Shown piece by piece: positions 56,274-64,000 of a stretch of 64,000 nucleotides of DNA (the stretch's first letter is position 1; each line of letters opens with the position of its first letter). The stretch lies in assembly GCF_030504645.1 (NCBI RefSeq), contig NZ_JAUKWQ010000001.1:310001-374000 (forward strand). Reading direction: 5' to 3'. This DNA comes from Rhizobium oryzicola (lineage in GTDB: Bacteria; Pseudomonadota; Alphaproteobacteria; Rhizobiales; Rhizobiaceae). The position numbers were made by a program, and so were the translations under genes. The notes under the pieces were generated by a model. It did no database searches. It was not told the DNA's origin and saw nothing but the letters and a program-made list of their open reading frames with translations.

Positions 56274-57390
56274 TATCTCCACCACAAACACCAACAAGGT
56301 CGAAGGCCGCAGCCTTGGCCAGCTGGCCTGGCTTCGCTTCCGCCGCAACAAGGCGGCCATGGGCGGCATGTTCATGCTGCTTTTGATCGCCCTGTTCTCT
56401 TTTGGCGGCCCGTTCCTGGTGTCGCACAAATATGACGAAGTCTTCCCGTCCTATGTCTCGGTGCCGCCGAGCCTGAAGCCGCTGCCGGAAACATCGACGC
56501 TGCAGGATGTGGCCGATGCGACCGCCAAGCGCGCACGTCTGAAGCTGGAAAGCTTCGATGTTGCCAAGGGCACGTTCACGGCCAAGGTATCCGCCTCCAG
56601 CCCGATCGATCCGCGCACAGTCCGCTATTTCGACCGCGTCAACGAATTCAAGGACACGCAGGTCAAGGAAACGGCGCCCGACCAGCTCTCCATGGTGCTG
56701 ACCGGTCGTGTTGCTCAGGAGTATTTCCCTTTCGGCACCGATAGCAACGGCCGCGACCTTCTGGTGCGCGTCATGCTGGGCGGGCAGATCTCGATCGCTG
56801 TCGGCCTTGCCGCGTCGCTCGTTTCGCTCGGCATCGGCGTCGTCTACGGCGCGACATCGGGCTATCTCGGCGGGCGTATCGACAACGTCATGATGCGTGT
56901 CGTCGAAATCCTCTACTCGCTGCCCTTCGTCTTCCTTGTGGTCGTGATGGTAGTCTTCTTTGGCCGCTCCATCGTGCTGATCTTCGTCGTCATCGGCGCG
57001 GTGCAATGGCTGGAAATGGCGCGTATCGTGCGTGGTCAGACGCTCTCCCTGAAGCGGCGTGAATTCGTCGGTGCCGCGCAGGCGCTCGGCCTCACCGATT
57101 GGCAGATCATCCGCCGCCACATCATTCCCAACACCATCGGTCCGGTCATCGTCTTCGTGACGGTCGTCGTGCCGCATGTCATCCTGACGGAAAGCTTCCT
57201 GTCCTTCCTCGGCCTTGGTGTTCAGGCACCGCTTGCCAGCTGGGGCACGCTGATTTCCGAAGGGGCAGCCAATATGCAGAATGCGCCCTGGCTGCTGATC
57301 TTCCCCGCGACCTTCTTCGTCATCACCCTGTTTTCGCTGAACTTTGTCGGCGATGGCCTGCGTGACGCGCTTGACCCGAAGGATCGCTGA
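56266..57390 (+). CDS. oppC: Oligopeptide ABC transporter permease OppC
   Basis: Second permease, 374 residues from ATG 56266. The N-terminal OppC segment (LGQLAWLRFRRNKAAMGGMF) and first helix are followed by an unusually long periplasmic region of about 110 residues rich in charged residues, then the core HPFGTDSNGRDLL-like FPFGTDSNGRDLLVRVMLGG, five helices and the EAA loop VGAAQALGLTDWQIIRRHIIP. The long insert is typical of OppC forms in the Opp type of proteobacteria. Confidence 0.93.
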   Translation: MTDISTTNTNKVEGRSLGQLAWLRFRRNKAAMGGMFMLLLIALFSFGGPFLVSHKYDEVFPSYVSVPPSLKPLPETSTLQDVADATAKRARLKLESFDVAKGTFTAKVSASSPIDPRTVRYFDRVNEFKDTQVKETAPDQLSMVLTGRVAQEYFPFGTDSNGRDLLVRVMLGGQISIAVGLAASLVSLGIGVVYGATSGYLGGRIDNVMMRVVEILYSLPFVFLVVVMVVFFGRSIVLIFVVIGAVQWLEMARIVRGQTLSLKRREFVGAAQALGLTDWQIIRRHIIPNTIGPVIVFVTVVVPHVILTESFLSFLGLGVQAPLASWGTLISEGAANMQNAPWLLIFPATFFVITLFSLNFVGDGLRDALDPKDR

Positions 57391-57392
57391 GA

Positions 57393-59006
57393 ATGGCTGA
57401 CAATATGAACACCACTGAGACTACCGTGCTGACGGTAAAGGATCTCAAGGTCAATTTCACCACGCCGGATGGTGAGGTGAATGCCGTCAAGGGCGTCAAC
57501 TTCGACGTCCGCAAGGGCGAGACGCTGGCGATCGTTGGCGAGAGCGGTTCCGGCAAAAGCCAGACCATGATGGCAATCATGGGCCTGCTGGCCAAGAACG
57601 GGCGCGTTTCCGGCTCGGCCCGCTATGGCAGTGCCGAGATGATCGGCGCAAGCCCGAAGGCTCTCAACGATGTGCGCGGTTCCAAGATCACCATGATCTT
57701 CCAGGAGCCGATGACCTCGCTCGATCCGCTCTACACGGTCGGCAAGCAGATCTCCGAGCCGCTGATCCATCACCGTGGCATGGGCAAGGCCCAGGCACGC
57801 GCCCGCGTGCTGGAGCTTCTGAAGCTTGTCGGCATTCCGGAACCGGAGCGCCGCATCGACAGCTACCCGCACGAGCTTTCCGGCGGTCAGCGCCAGCGCG
57901 TGATGATTGCCATGGCGCTCGCCAATGAGCCCGATCTCCTAATCGCCGACGAGCCGACAACGGCGCTCGACGTGACGATCCAGGCGCAGATCCTCGATCT
58001 GCTCGCCGACCTGCAGAAGCGTTTTGGCATGGCGATCGTGCTGATCACCCATGACCTCGGCGTCGTGAAGCATGTGGCGGACCGCGTCGTCGTCATGCGC
58101 CGTGGCGAGGTGGTGGAGCAGGGCACGCGCGACGATATCTTCGAGCGACCCACCGCCGATTACACCAAGATGCTGCTGGCGGCCGAACCCTCCGGTTCCA
58201 AGGCGCCGCCGGCGGATAATGCTCCGGTCATTCTCGAAGGTCGAAATGTCGTGGTCGATTTCCAGATCGGCACTGGCATGTTCTTCAAGAGCCACCGTAC
58301 CTTCCGCGCGGTCGATGGCATCAACATCACGCTGCGCCAGGGCCAGACGATCGGTGTGGTTGGCGAATCCGGTTCGGGCAAGTCAACGCTCGGCCGCGCG
58401 CTGCTGCGCCTGCTCGATTCGGACGGCCGCTACAGCTTCGCCAGCAACGACATCTCGCATCTCGATCGCAAGGGCATGCGCCCCTATCGCCGTCAGATGC
58501 AGCTCGTCTTCCAGGATCCCTACGGTTCGCTGTCGCCGCGCCAGACGGTCGGCGAGATCATCACCGAAGGCCTCTATGTGCATGAACCGAACCTGACCAA
58601 GGCGGAGCGGGATGCGCGTGCCGTCGAGGCGCTGAAGGAAGTGGGCCTCGATCCGGGTGCCCGCAACCGCTATCCGCACGAATTCTCCGGCGGCCAGCGT
58701 CAGCGTATCGCGATCGCCCGCTCGATGATCCTCAAGCCGAAGGTGGTCATCCTCGACGAGCCGACCTCGGCGCTCGACCGCTCGGTGCAGCGGCAGGTGA
58801 TCGAGCTGCTGCGTGACCTGCAGCAGAAGCATGATCTCTCCTACGTCTTCATCAGCCACGACCTGTCGGTGATCAAGGCGATCTCCGACCATGTGGTGGT
58901 CATGAAGAACGGCAAGATCGTCGAGCAAGGTCCGACGGACGACATTTTTGACCGTCCGGCGCAGGATTACACCAAGACGCTCATCGCTGCGGCCTTCACG
59001 CATTGA
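57393..59006 (+). CDS. oppDF: Fused oligopeptide ABC transporter ATP-binding protein OppDF
   Basis: One polypeptide of 537 residues carrying both ATPases of the importer. The first domain has Walker [10 protein letters not shown] near residue 49 and signature [15 protein letters not shown]; the second has Walker [10 protein letters not shown] near 324 and [15 protein letters not shown] near 430. Each is followed by Walker B with ADEPTTALD / [10 protein letters not shown] Gln takes the last Ser/Thr slot context of the first P-loop (GKSQ, Ser kept). ATG lies 2 bp after the oppC stop. Single-gene fusion ensures 1:1 pairing. Confidence 0.94.
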   Translation: MADNMNTTETTVLTVKDLKVNFTTPDGEVNAVKGVNFDVRKGETLAIVGESGSGKSQTMMAIMGLLAKNGRVSGSARYGSAEMIGASPKALNDVRGSKITMIFQEPMTSLDPLYTVGKQISEPLIHHRGMGKAQARARVLELLKLVGIPEPERRIDSYPHELSGGQRQRVMIAMALANEPDLLIADEPTTALDVTIQAQILDLLADLQKRFGMAIVLITHDLGVVKHVADRVVVMRRGEVVEQGTRDDIFERPTADYTKMLLAAEPSGSKAPPADNAPVILEGRNVVVDFQIGTGMFFKSHRTFRAVDGINITLRQGQTIGVVGESGSGKSTLGRALLRLLDSDGRYSFASNDISHLDRKGMRPYRRQMQLVFQDPYGSLSPRQTVGEIITEGLYVHEPNLTKAERDARAVEALKEVGLDPGARNRYPHEFSGGQRQRIAIARSMILKPKVVILDEPTSALDRSVQRQVIELLRDLQQKHDLSYVFISHDLSVIKAISDHVVVMKNGKIVEQGPTDDIFDRPAQDYTKTLIAAAFTH

Positions 59007-59014
59007 TCTACTTC

Positions 59015-59100
59015 GTCATGCTCGGGCTTGACCCGAGCATCTACAACCGATTGAATTTGCTGGACATCAATGGATCCTCGGCTCAAGGCCGAGGATGACG
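59015..59100. repeat. Paired palindromic rhizobial repeat after oppDF
   Basis: Two hairpins, ATGCTCGGGC...GCCCGAGCAT-like at 59018-59040 and ATCCTCGG...CCGAGGAT at 59074-59096, are arranged as an inverted pair with outer CGTCAT/ATGACG ends. This type (Cc-rich CTCGGG...CCCGAG with GTCAT flanks) is very common between genes in Rhizobiales. It may end or stabilise the opp transcript. Confidence 0.7.
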
Positions 59101-59191
59101 CTGGTGGGGATGTTGGCCAAACCTCTTCCGATGAGCCGTTGCATGGCGGCGTGCTTCATGCACATCTGCTGAGCCAACCTGGAGTCTCGCC

Positions 59192-59590
59192 ATGTCCGCC
59201 CAATCGCTTTTTCTCGTGACGCTCATCGTTGATGACTATGACCGCGCCAAGGACTTCTATTGCGGCACCCTCGGTTTTGAAGTCGTCTTCGACTCACCTC
59301 TGCCGGAGGAGGGTAAGCGCTGGGTGGTGGTGAAGCCAAAGGGTACGGACGGCGCAAGCCTGTTGCTCGCCCGTGCCGATGGCGACGCGGAACGGGCGGC
59401 AATCGGCAACCAGACGGCAGGCCGTGTCAGCTTCTTCCTCAAGACGGATGACTTTGCCCGCGATCATGCGGCCTATCTCGCCAAGGGCGTTCGCTTTCTG
59501 GAGGAGCCTCGCCATGAGCCCTACGGCACGGTCGCCGTGTTTTCCGATCTCTACGGAAACTTGTGGGATCTGATCCAGCATGCGGTGTAA
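59192..59590 (+). CDS. VOC family (glyoxalase-like) protein
   Basis: A 132-residue vicinal-oxygen-chelate protein: LVTLIVDDYDRAKDFYCGTLGFEV at the start, then RWVVVKPKGTDGASLLLARA and RFLEEPRHEPYGTVAVFSDLYGNLWDLIQ, the DUF/PhnB-like glyoxalase arrangement in which the final Glu is replaced by Asp in NLWDL. Substrate unknown. Isolated between two repeats, downstream of oppDF, so possibly not part of that operon. Confidence 0.86.
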   Translation: MSAQSLFLVTLIVDDYDRAKDFYCGTLGFEVVFDSPLPEEGKRWVVVKPKGTDGASLLLARADGDAERAAIGNQTAGRVSFFLKTDDFARDHAAYLAKGVRFLEEPRHEPYGTVAVFSDLYGNLWDLIQHAV

Positions 59591-59623
59591 CTGAGTCGTT
59601 CTGCATGGGGAAACTCGGGGTTT

Positions 59624-59750
59624 GCCCCTCACCCTAACCCTCTCCCCGCACGCGGGGAGAGGGGACGAATTTGCCGAGCCGTCGCCAATCTTCCTCGCCC
59701 CGTGAAACGGGGAGAGGGTGGCCGAGCGCAGCGGAGGCCGGGTGAGGGGC
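59624..59750. repeat. Rhizobial palindromic intergenic repeat, copy 2
   Basis: A 127-bp relative of the element at 13236-13357. It shares the outer GCCCCTCACC.../...GGGTGAGGGGC ends, internal CTCTCCCCG/CGGGGAGAG hairpin, and the GCCGAGCG-AGCGGAGGC segment. The intervening sequence between hairpins differs. It lies between the VOC gene and trpS. Confidence 0.75.
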
Positions 59751-59955
59751 ATTCCCAAGGACTCGCTGGCTCAGTATCGCCCCCGATTAAACTTCTGCTG
59801 TTGTCTTGAAGCCACTTGATCGAACGGGTTCTGCTGTGCTTGATGCGCCGCGTAAAATAGCCTGGCCTTAAGGGGCGGGACGCGGGAAGAACTCACCCTT
59901 TCCGATGCCTCGTTTCCGAAAGCCTGTGGCCCTCCACCAGCCTATCGAGGACGAT

Positions 59956-61020
59956 ATGAACAGTTTTTCTCCGCTCGTGTTTTCGGGCGTTCAGCCCACC
60001 GGCAATCTCCATCTCGGCAATTATCTCGGCGCGATCCGCAAGTTCGTGGCGCTGCAGGAAAACAATGACTGCATCTACTGCGTCGTGGACCTGCATGCCA
60101 TCACCGCACAACTGGTGCATGAGGACCTGCGCGGCCAGATCCGTTCGATTGCCGCCGCCTTCATCGCTTCCGGCATCGATCCGGTCAAACATATCGTCTT
60201 CAATCAGGCCGCCGTGCCGCAGCATGCGGAACTCGCCTGGGTGTTCAACTGCGTCGCGCGTATCGGCTGGATGAACCGCATGACGCAGTTCAAGGACAAG
60301 GCCGGCAAGGACCGCGAGAATGCCTCGCTTGGTCTGCTCGCCTATCCGAGCCTGATGGCGGCTGACATTCTGGTCTACCGCGCCACCCATGTGCCTGTTG
60401 GTGATGACCAGAAGCAGCACCTGGAACTCGCTCGCGACATCGCCCAGAAGTTCAATATTGACTTCCAGGAAAAGATCCGCGCCACCGGCAAGGGTGTCGA
60501 CATGGTCGTCGGCGAAGAGCCGATCCATGGCTATTTCCCGCTGGTCGAGCCGCTGATCGATGGGCCGGCGCCGCGTGTCATGAGCTTGCGTGACGGCACC
60601 AAGAAGATGTCGAAGTCCGATCCGTCGGATCTCTCACGCATCAACCTGATGGATGATGCCGACGAAATCCTGAAGAAGATCCGCAAGGCCAAGACCGATC
60701 CGGATGGTCTTCCCTCGGAAGTGGATGGCCTGAAGGGCCGCCCGGAAGCCGACAACCTCGTCGGCATCTATGCGGCGCTCGCCGACAAGACCAAGGCGGA
60801 TGTTCTCGCCGAATTCGGTGGTCAGCAGTTCTCGGTCTTCAAGCCGGCGCTTGCCGATTTGGCCGTGCATGTGCTGGCGCCGATCAGCGCCGAAATGCAG
60901 CGCCTGCTGGGCGATACCAGCCATATCGATGCCATCCTGCGCGATGGTGGCGAGCGGGCCGGTGCCCGTGCGGAAGCGGTCATGAAGGATGTCTTCGACA
61001 TCGTCGGCTTCCTGCGCTGA
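59956..61020 (+). CDS. trpS: Tryptophanyl-tRNA synthetase
   Basis: Class I aminoacyl-tRNA synthetase charging tRNA-Trp, 354 residues. The HIGH-type motif is [10 protein letters not shown] (about residues 16-25) and the KMSKS motif is intact in [10 protein letters not shown] near residue 216; [15 protein letters not shown] is also characteristic. The ATG at 59956 gives [16 protein letters not shown], the usual N-terminus; a longer in-frame start is unlikely. A terminator follows. Confidence 0.96.
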   Translation: MNSFSPLVFSGVQPTGNLHLGNYLGAIRKFVALQENNDCIYCVVDLHAITAQLVHEDLRGQIRSIAAAFIASGIDPVKHIVFNQAAVPQHAELAWVFNCVARIGWMNRMTQFKDKAGKDRENASLGLLAYPSLMAADILVYRATHVPVGDDQKQHLELARDIAQKFNIDFQEKIRATGKGVDMVVGEEPIHGYFPLVEPLIDGPAPRVMSLRDGTKKMSKSDPSDLSRINLMDDADEILKKIRKAKTDPDGLPSEVDGLKGRPEADNLVGIYAALADKTKADVLAEFGGQQFSVFKPALADLAVHVLAPISAEMQRLLGDTSHIDAILRDGGERAGARAEAVMKDVFDIVGFLR

Positions 61021-61041
61021 TTCATCTCGATCGACTTTTTC

Positions 61042-61078
61042 AACCCGTCGCGTGCACAGCGCGGCGGGTTTTCATTTT
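61042..61078 (+). terminator. Intrinsic terminator of trpS
   Basis: AACCCGTCGCG pairs with CGCGGCGGGTT (one G-U), 7-nt loop, followed by a T-rich tract; 21 bp after the trpS stop. Confidence 0.85.
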
Positions 61079-61141
61079 CTGCGATTGGTATAAGTTCGCA
61101 ACTCGATTGATGCGGTCGAGATTTGGGATACGGGGGGATGC

Positions 61142-61633
61142 ATGGTTTCCAAACGGCTGTCGCGGCTTGAAGGGCACCGGCGCAAGTTCATGGCTGTCAT
61201 CGACGGCACGCCGGAATGCGAAAAGGCTGTCCACTATGCCGGTCGCCGCGCCAAGAATACGAATGGCGCCCTCGTTCTGCTGTACGTGATCCCGGAAGGC
61301 GATTTCCAGCAATGGCTGGGTGTGGAGCAGATCATGCGCGCAGAAGCGCGGGAAGAGGCAGAGGCCGTCATGGCGAAGGCGGCGCAACGCGTGCGCGAGA
61401 CGATCGGCATCGATCCGGAAGTGGTGATCCGCGAAGGCGGCGCCAGCGAGCAGATCAACAAGGTGATCGAGGAGGATCGCGATGTGGCGATCCTGATCCT
61501 CGCCGCAGGCTCGACCAAAGAGGGTCCCGGACCGCTTGTCTCCTCTATCGCCGGTCGCGGTGCAGCCTTTCCAATCCCCGTCACGGTTCTCCCTGATACC
61601 CTGACGGATGAGGAAATCGACGCGCTGGCTTGA
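61142..61633 (+). CDS. Universal stress protein (UspA family)
   Basis: A 163-residue single-domain Usp protein: HRRKFMAVIDGTPECEKAVHYAGRRA at the N-terminus, LVLLYVIPEGDFQQW and ILILAAGSTKEGPGPLVSSI. The glycine-rich ATP-binding G-2x-G-9x-G pattern is only partly kept (AGSTKEGPGPL), so nucleotide binding is uncertain. Own transcription likely, between the trpS terminator and nfuA. Confidence 0.87.
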   Translation: MVSKRLSRLEGHRRKFMAVIDGTPECEKAVHYAGRRAKNTNGALVLLYVIPEGDFQQWLGVEQIMRAEAREEAEAVMAKAAQRVRETIGIDPEVVIREGGASEQINKVIEEDRDVAILILAAGSTKEGPGPLVSSIAGRGAAFPIPVTVLPDTLTDEEIDALA

Positions 61634-61702
61634 ATGGCGGGGAGGATTCCGCATCTTTCAGCCATTGCGCACTTGAACCCAAACCTGAGACGGATTATCT
61701 TC

Positions 61703-61719
61703 TTTGGAAGAATTCTAAA
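61703..61719 (+). promoter_or_regulatory. Irr-type iron control element candidate upstream of nfuA
   Basis: TTTGGAA-GAA-TTCTAAA differs in one base from the inverted repeat TTTAGAA-N3-TTCTAAA associated with the iron/heme-responsive regulator Irr in Rhizobiales. It lies 34 bp before the nfuA start codon, a position suited to repression of an iron-using protein gene during iron limitation. Match seen; control inferred. Confidence 0.5.
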
Positions 61720-61753
61720 CTGGTGGCGATGCGGCTGCCGAGGAGACTGAATC

Positions 61754-62320
61754 ATGTTTATCCAGACGGAAGCCACCCCGAATCCGGCCACGTTGAAGTT
61801 TCTACCCGGCAAGGTCGTGATGGAAAAGGGCACGGCGGATTTCCGTTCCGCCGACGAAGCGGAAGCTTCGCCGCTGGCGCAGCGCCTGTTCGCCATTCCG
61901 GGTGTGACCGGCGTCTACTTCGGTTATGATTTCGTGACCGTCAGCAAGGAAGCCCAGGAATGGCAGCACCTGAAGCCAGCGATCCTTGGCTCCATCATGG
62001 AGCATTTCATGTCCGGCCAGCCGATCATGGGCGGCTCTGCTGCAACGGCGGAACTGTCGGATCAGGAAGGCGAATTCTTCAATGAGGAAGACGGCACGAT
62101 CGTTGCGACCATCAAGGAGCTCTTGGAAACCCGCGTACGTCCGGCTGTGGCGCAGGATGGCGGCGATATTACCTTCAAGGGTTTCCGCGATGGTACCGTC
62201 TATCTCAACATGAAGGGCGCCTGCTCCGGCTGCCCGTCTTCCACGGCCACGCTGAAACATGGCGTGCAGAACCTGTTGAAGCACTTCGTGCCCGAGGTCC
62301 AGGCCGTCGAAGCGCTCTGA
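61754..62320 (+). CDS. nfuA: NifU family Fe-S carrier protein (Nfu type)
   Basis: A 188-residue iron-sulfur carrier with an N-terminal Nfu_N scaffold domain (FIQTEATPNPATLKFLPGKVV) and a C-terminal NifU domain whose CxxC cluster ligands are in GACSGCPSSTATL near residue 157. Transfers [4Fe-4S] clusters to target enzymes. AGGAGACTGAATC precedes the ATG. It is followed 4 bp later by tsaB. An Irr-like operator lies upstream. Confidence 0.92.
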   Translation: MFIQTEATPNPATLKFLPGKVVMEKGTADFRSADEAEASPLAQRLFAIPGVTGVYFGYDFVTVSKEAQEWQHLKPAILGSIMEHFMSGQPIMGGSAATAELSDQEGEFFNEEDGTIVATIKELLETRVRPAVAQDGGDITFKGFRDGTVYLNMKGACSGCPSSTATLKHGVQNLLKHFVPEVQAVEAL

Positions 62321-62324
62321 CATC

Positions 62325-62984
62325 ATGAAGGTTCTCGCCATCGATACGGCCGGGGTGGATTGTTCCGCTGCGGTCTTTTGTACGGAACAGGGCCGTATCC
62401 TGTCCGAGATCACGGAACGCATCGGCAAGGGCCATGCCGAGCGGCTGATGGCGATGATCGATGAGGTGCTTGCTGCGGCCAGCTTGCCGCTTCAGTCCAT
62501 CGCGCGCATCGGGGTCACCATCGGCCCCGGTTCCTTCACCGGCATTCGCGTGGGCGTTGCGACAGCGAGAGGCCTTGCGTTATCCCTGCCAGCACAGGCG
62601 GTCGGTGTGGTGACGCTGAATGCCATGGCGCGTTCTCATCTCGATTGCGATGTCTCGCGCCCCGTCATCGCCGCAATGGATGCCAAGCGCTCCGAGATTT
62701 ATGCACAGGCTTTCGGGTCGGATGGCAAGCCCTTGACCGAGCCGCAGATCGTGACGCTGGAAGCGCTGAAGGCGCTGGCCGATCAATATCAGGCAGAGAT
62801 CATCGGCACGGCAGCACCGCTTTTGCGCGGGGAGCCCGCAGCGACGGAGCCGGATCGTTTCGACATCGCGACCGTTGCCCGCATCGCGGCTGAAGCGGAT
62901 GATAAAGCATTGGCACCAAAACCGCTTTACCTTCGCGGCCCCGATGCTAAACCGCAGGATGGATTCGCTCTCGCCCGCGCGTAA
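62325..62984 (+). CDS. tsaB: tRNA threonylcarbamoyladenosine biosynthesis protein TsaB
   Basis: Scaffold partner of TsaD for t6A modification of ANN-decoding tRNAs. 219 residues with the ASKHA fold: KVLAIDTAGVDCSAAV at the start and IGVTIGPGSFTGIRVGVATARGLAL near residue 64. Close spacing to nfuA and rimI suggests one transcript nfuA-tsaB-rimI-mur. Confidence 0.93.
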   Translation: MKVLAIDTAGVDCSAAVFCTEQGRILSEITERIGKGHAERLMAMIDEVLAAASLPLQSIARIGVTIGPGSFTGIRVGVATARGLALSLPAQAVGVVTLNAMARSHLDCDVSRPVIAAMDAKRSEIYAQAFGSDGKPLTEPQIVTLEALKALADQYQAEIIGTAAPLLRGEPAATEPDRFDIATVARIAAEADDKALAPKPLYLRGPDAKPQDGFALARA

Positions 62985-62992
62985 AACTGCCC

Positions 62993-63487
62993 ATGCTTGA
63001 TGACTACCTGACCTGGAAACCTTTCTTCGATATCGTACCGATGCAGGATAATGACTGCCGCGGTGTGTCGGACTTGCATGGCCAGCGCTTTTCCCGCCAG
63101 TGGAGCGAGGAGGAGATGCTCAGTCTGCTGACGCAGGCCGGCGTATTCGGCTTCTGCGCGTTGCAGACCAATGCCTTTTTCAGCAGGCCCTTGGGCGGTT
63201 TCGTGCTGGCGCGGGAAGCCGCGGGCGAGGCGGAAATTCTGACGATTGCCGTTACGGAAAAGGTCGCCCGCTCTGGCCTCGGCTGGCGGTTGATGCAGGC
63301 GGCCATGCGTGAAGCGCAGGATCGTGGTGCCGACTCGATGTTCCTGGAAGTCGAGGAAACCAACGTCGCCGCGGTCTCGCTTTATCGTCGCTTGCGGTTC
63401 GCGGAAGTGGCGCGCAGGCCTGCCTATTATACAGCGGCTGATGGTACCCGGACGGCAGCGCTTGTCATGCGGCGTGATCTTCGCTAG
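62993..63487 (+). CDS. rimI: GNAT family N-acetyltransferase RimI-like
   Basis: Putative ribosomal-protein S18-alanine N-acetyltransferase, 164 residues. GNAT motifs: ILTIAVTEKVARSGLGWRLMQAAM (acetyl-CoA pyrophosphate loop, here A-R-S-G-L-G) and FLEVEETNVAAVSLYRRLRF. Next to tsaB, its common partner gene. The loop departs from the strict R/Q-x-x-G-x-G/A by Ala-Arg-Ser context but keeps the glycines. Confidence 0.87.
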   Translation: MLDDYLTWKPFFDIVPMQDNDCRGVSDLHGQRFSRQWSEEEMLSLLTQAGVFGFCALQTNAFFSRPLGGFVLAREAAGEAEILTIAVTEKVARSGLGWRLMQAAMREAQDRGADSMFLEVEETNVAAVSLYRRLRFAEVARRPAYYTAADGTRTAALVMRRDLR

Positions 63488-63526
63488 TCCGTGTCTGAAA
63501 TTGATCTGCGACAAGGCCGTGACGAC

Positions 63527-63955
63527 ATGACAGACCTTTCCAAAACTCTGGAGGAGCTGTGTGCCGAGCGTGGTATGCGAATGACGGACCAGCGTCGCGT
63601 CATTGCCCGAATTCTCCAGGACTCGGATGACCACCCGGATGTGGAAGAGCTCTATCGGCGCTCCTCCAAGATTGATTCGCGCATCTCCATTTCCACGGTT
63701 TATCGCACGCTGAAGCTTTTCGAAGATGCCGGCATCATCGAGAAGCACGATTTTCGCGACGGTCGTTCGCGCTACGAAACCGTGCCGGAAGAACACCACG
63801 ATCACATGATCAACCTGAAGTCCGGCGAGGTGATCGAGTTTCATTCCGCCGAGATCGAGGCGCTTCAGGAGCGCATTGCCCGCGAACACGGCTTCCGGCT
63901 GGTCGGCCACCGGCTGGAACTCTACGGTGTGCCGCTGGATAAGGACGAGCGGTGA
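63527..63955 (+). CDS. mur: Fur family regulator, Mur type (manganese-responsive)
   Basis: A 142-residue Fur-superfamily regulator with a winged helix (RGMRMTDQRRVIARILQDSD; TVYRTLKLFEDAGI) and the metal site HHDHM near residue 85. It contains only one Cys (in the N-terminal LCAERG); the structural CxxC of classical Fur is replaced by NLKSG. This is characteristic of rhizobial Mur, which senses Mn rather than Fe. An in-frame GTG at 63491 could extend it by 12 residues; ATG 63527 matches the family. It is 40 bp after rimI. Confidence 0.9.
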   Translation: MTDLSKTLEELCAERGMRMTDQRRVIARILQDSDDHPDVEELYRRSSKIDSRISISTVYRTLKLFEDAGIIEKHDFRDGRSRYETVPEEHHDHMINLKSGEVIEFHSAEIEALQERIAREHGFRLVGHRLELYGVPLDKDER

Positions 63956-64000
63956 TCACCCGTTTCCGGATCGCGCTGATCATCTTGCTGCTGGTTCTGT
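63952..64000 (+). CDS. Start of a probable lysophospholipid acyltransferase gene (cut by window edge)
   Basis: Only 16 codons are visible: a GTG overlapping the mur stop, then ITRFRIALIILLLVL, an N-terminal hydrophobic anchor. In Agrobacterium and Sinorhizobium the gene after fur/mur is, as I recall, a 1-acylglycerol-3-phosphate acyltransferase (PlsC/OlsA-like). The sequence shown is compatible but cannot prove it. Confidence 0.4.
   Translation, partial: MITRFRIALIILLLVL

Noticed and set aside
1-64000. tRNA, rRNA or CRISPR features
   Set aside because: Scanning by eye for T-loop sequences, rRNA blocks and regularly spaced repeats found none; a tRNAscan/Infernal run would be needed to exclude small RNAs.

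Overview
The window is a 64 kb stretch of housekeeping chromosome from an alphaproteobacterium of the order Rhizobiales, most likely the family Rhizobiaceae (Agrobacterium/Rhizobium/Allorhizobium-like). The evidence is GC-rich coding, phosphatidylcholine and ornithine-lipid genes (pmtA, olsB), a cysteine-free Fur/Mur regulator, a maeB-type malic enzyme beside mutS, the lptC-lptA-lptB-rpoN-hpf-ptsN cluster, rhizobial palindromic repeats and GANTC-rich sequence before dnaA. No tRNA, rRNA, CRISPR array, prophage or intact insertion sequence was seen.

Layout. 1-4.8 kb (minus): ugpB behind four tandem PHO-box units, then yraN, rsmI and an S9 peptidase. 5.1-8.6 kb (plus): dnaN, pmtA, an atypical histidine phosphatase, pyrF and a DUF1330 protein. 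8.6-12 kb: a gene-poor 0.5 kb stretch with a possible transposase remnant, a class II glutamine amidotransferase, and a LysR regulator facing a split chromate transporter. 12-20.4 kb: coaBC, ubiB and ubiE on minus; mutM, rpsT, dnaA and a methyltransferase on plus. 20.4-23.4 kb: a MITE-like repeat, a LysR/EamA pair and a methyltransferase. 23.4-28.4 kb: the rph-VOC-rdgB-hemW operon divergent from hrcA-grpE. 28.5-33.6 kb (minus): ptsN, hpf, rpoN, lptB, lptA, lptC. 33.8-38.9 kb: sppA-ihfB-lapA, a second MITE-like copy, a CoxG-like gene, two RNA methyltransferases and lspA. 38.9-48.3 kb: a hybrid histidine kinase, olsB behind a PHO box, maeB, mutS and a membrane-anchored AraC regulator. 48.4-59.6 kb: glnD-murJ, an M15-like protein, an oppABC-oppDF peptide importer and a VOC protein. 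59.9-64 kb: trpS, usp, nfuA, tsaB, rimI, mur and the first codons of a likely acyltransferase.

Physiology. Two phosphate-stress outputs (glycerol-3-phosphate uptake and ornithine-lipid synthesis) carry sequence-level PhoB sites. An Irr-like iron box precedes the Fe-S carrier gene nfuA, and grpE has a heat-shock-type promoter candidate. glnD, ptsN and rpoN are all nitrogen or PTS-Ntr regulatory genes.

Most unusual observations. (1) A ~270 bp element with long terminal inverted repeats occurs twice in opposite orientations plus one decayed end. At three of four gene-facing ends its TA target duplication forms the stop codon of the neighbouring gene, so insertion left those proteins unchanged. 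(2) Seven GANTC (CcrM) sites lie within 128 bp upstream of dnaA. (3) PHO, Irr-like and LysR-type operators can be read directly. No wholly new multi-gene system was identified; most of the window is conserved core genome.
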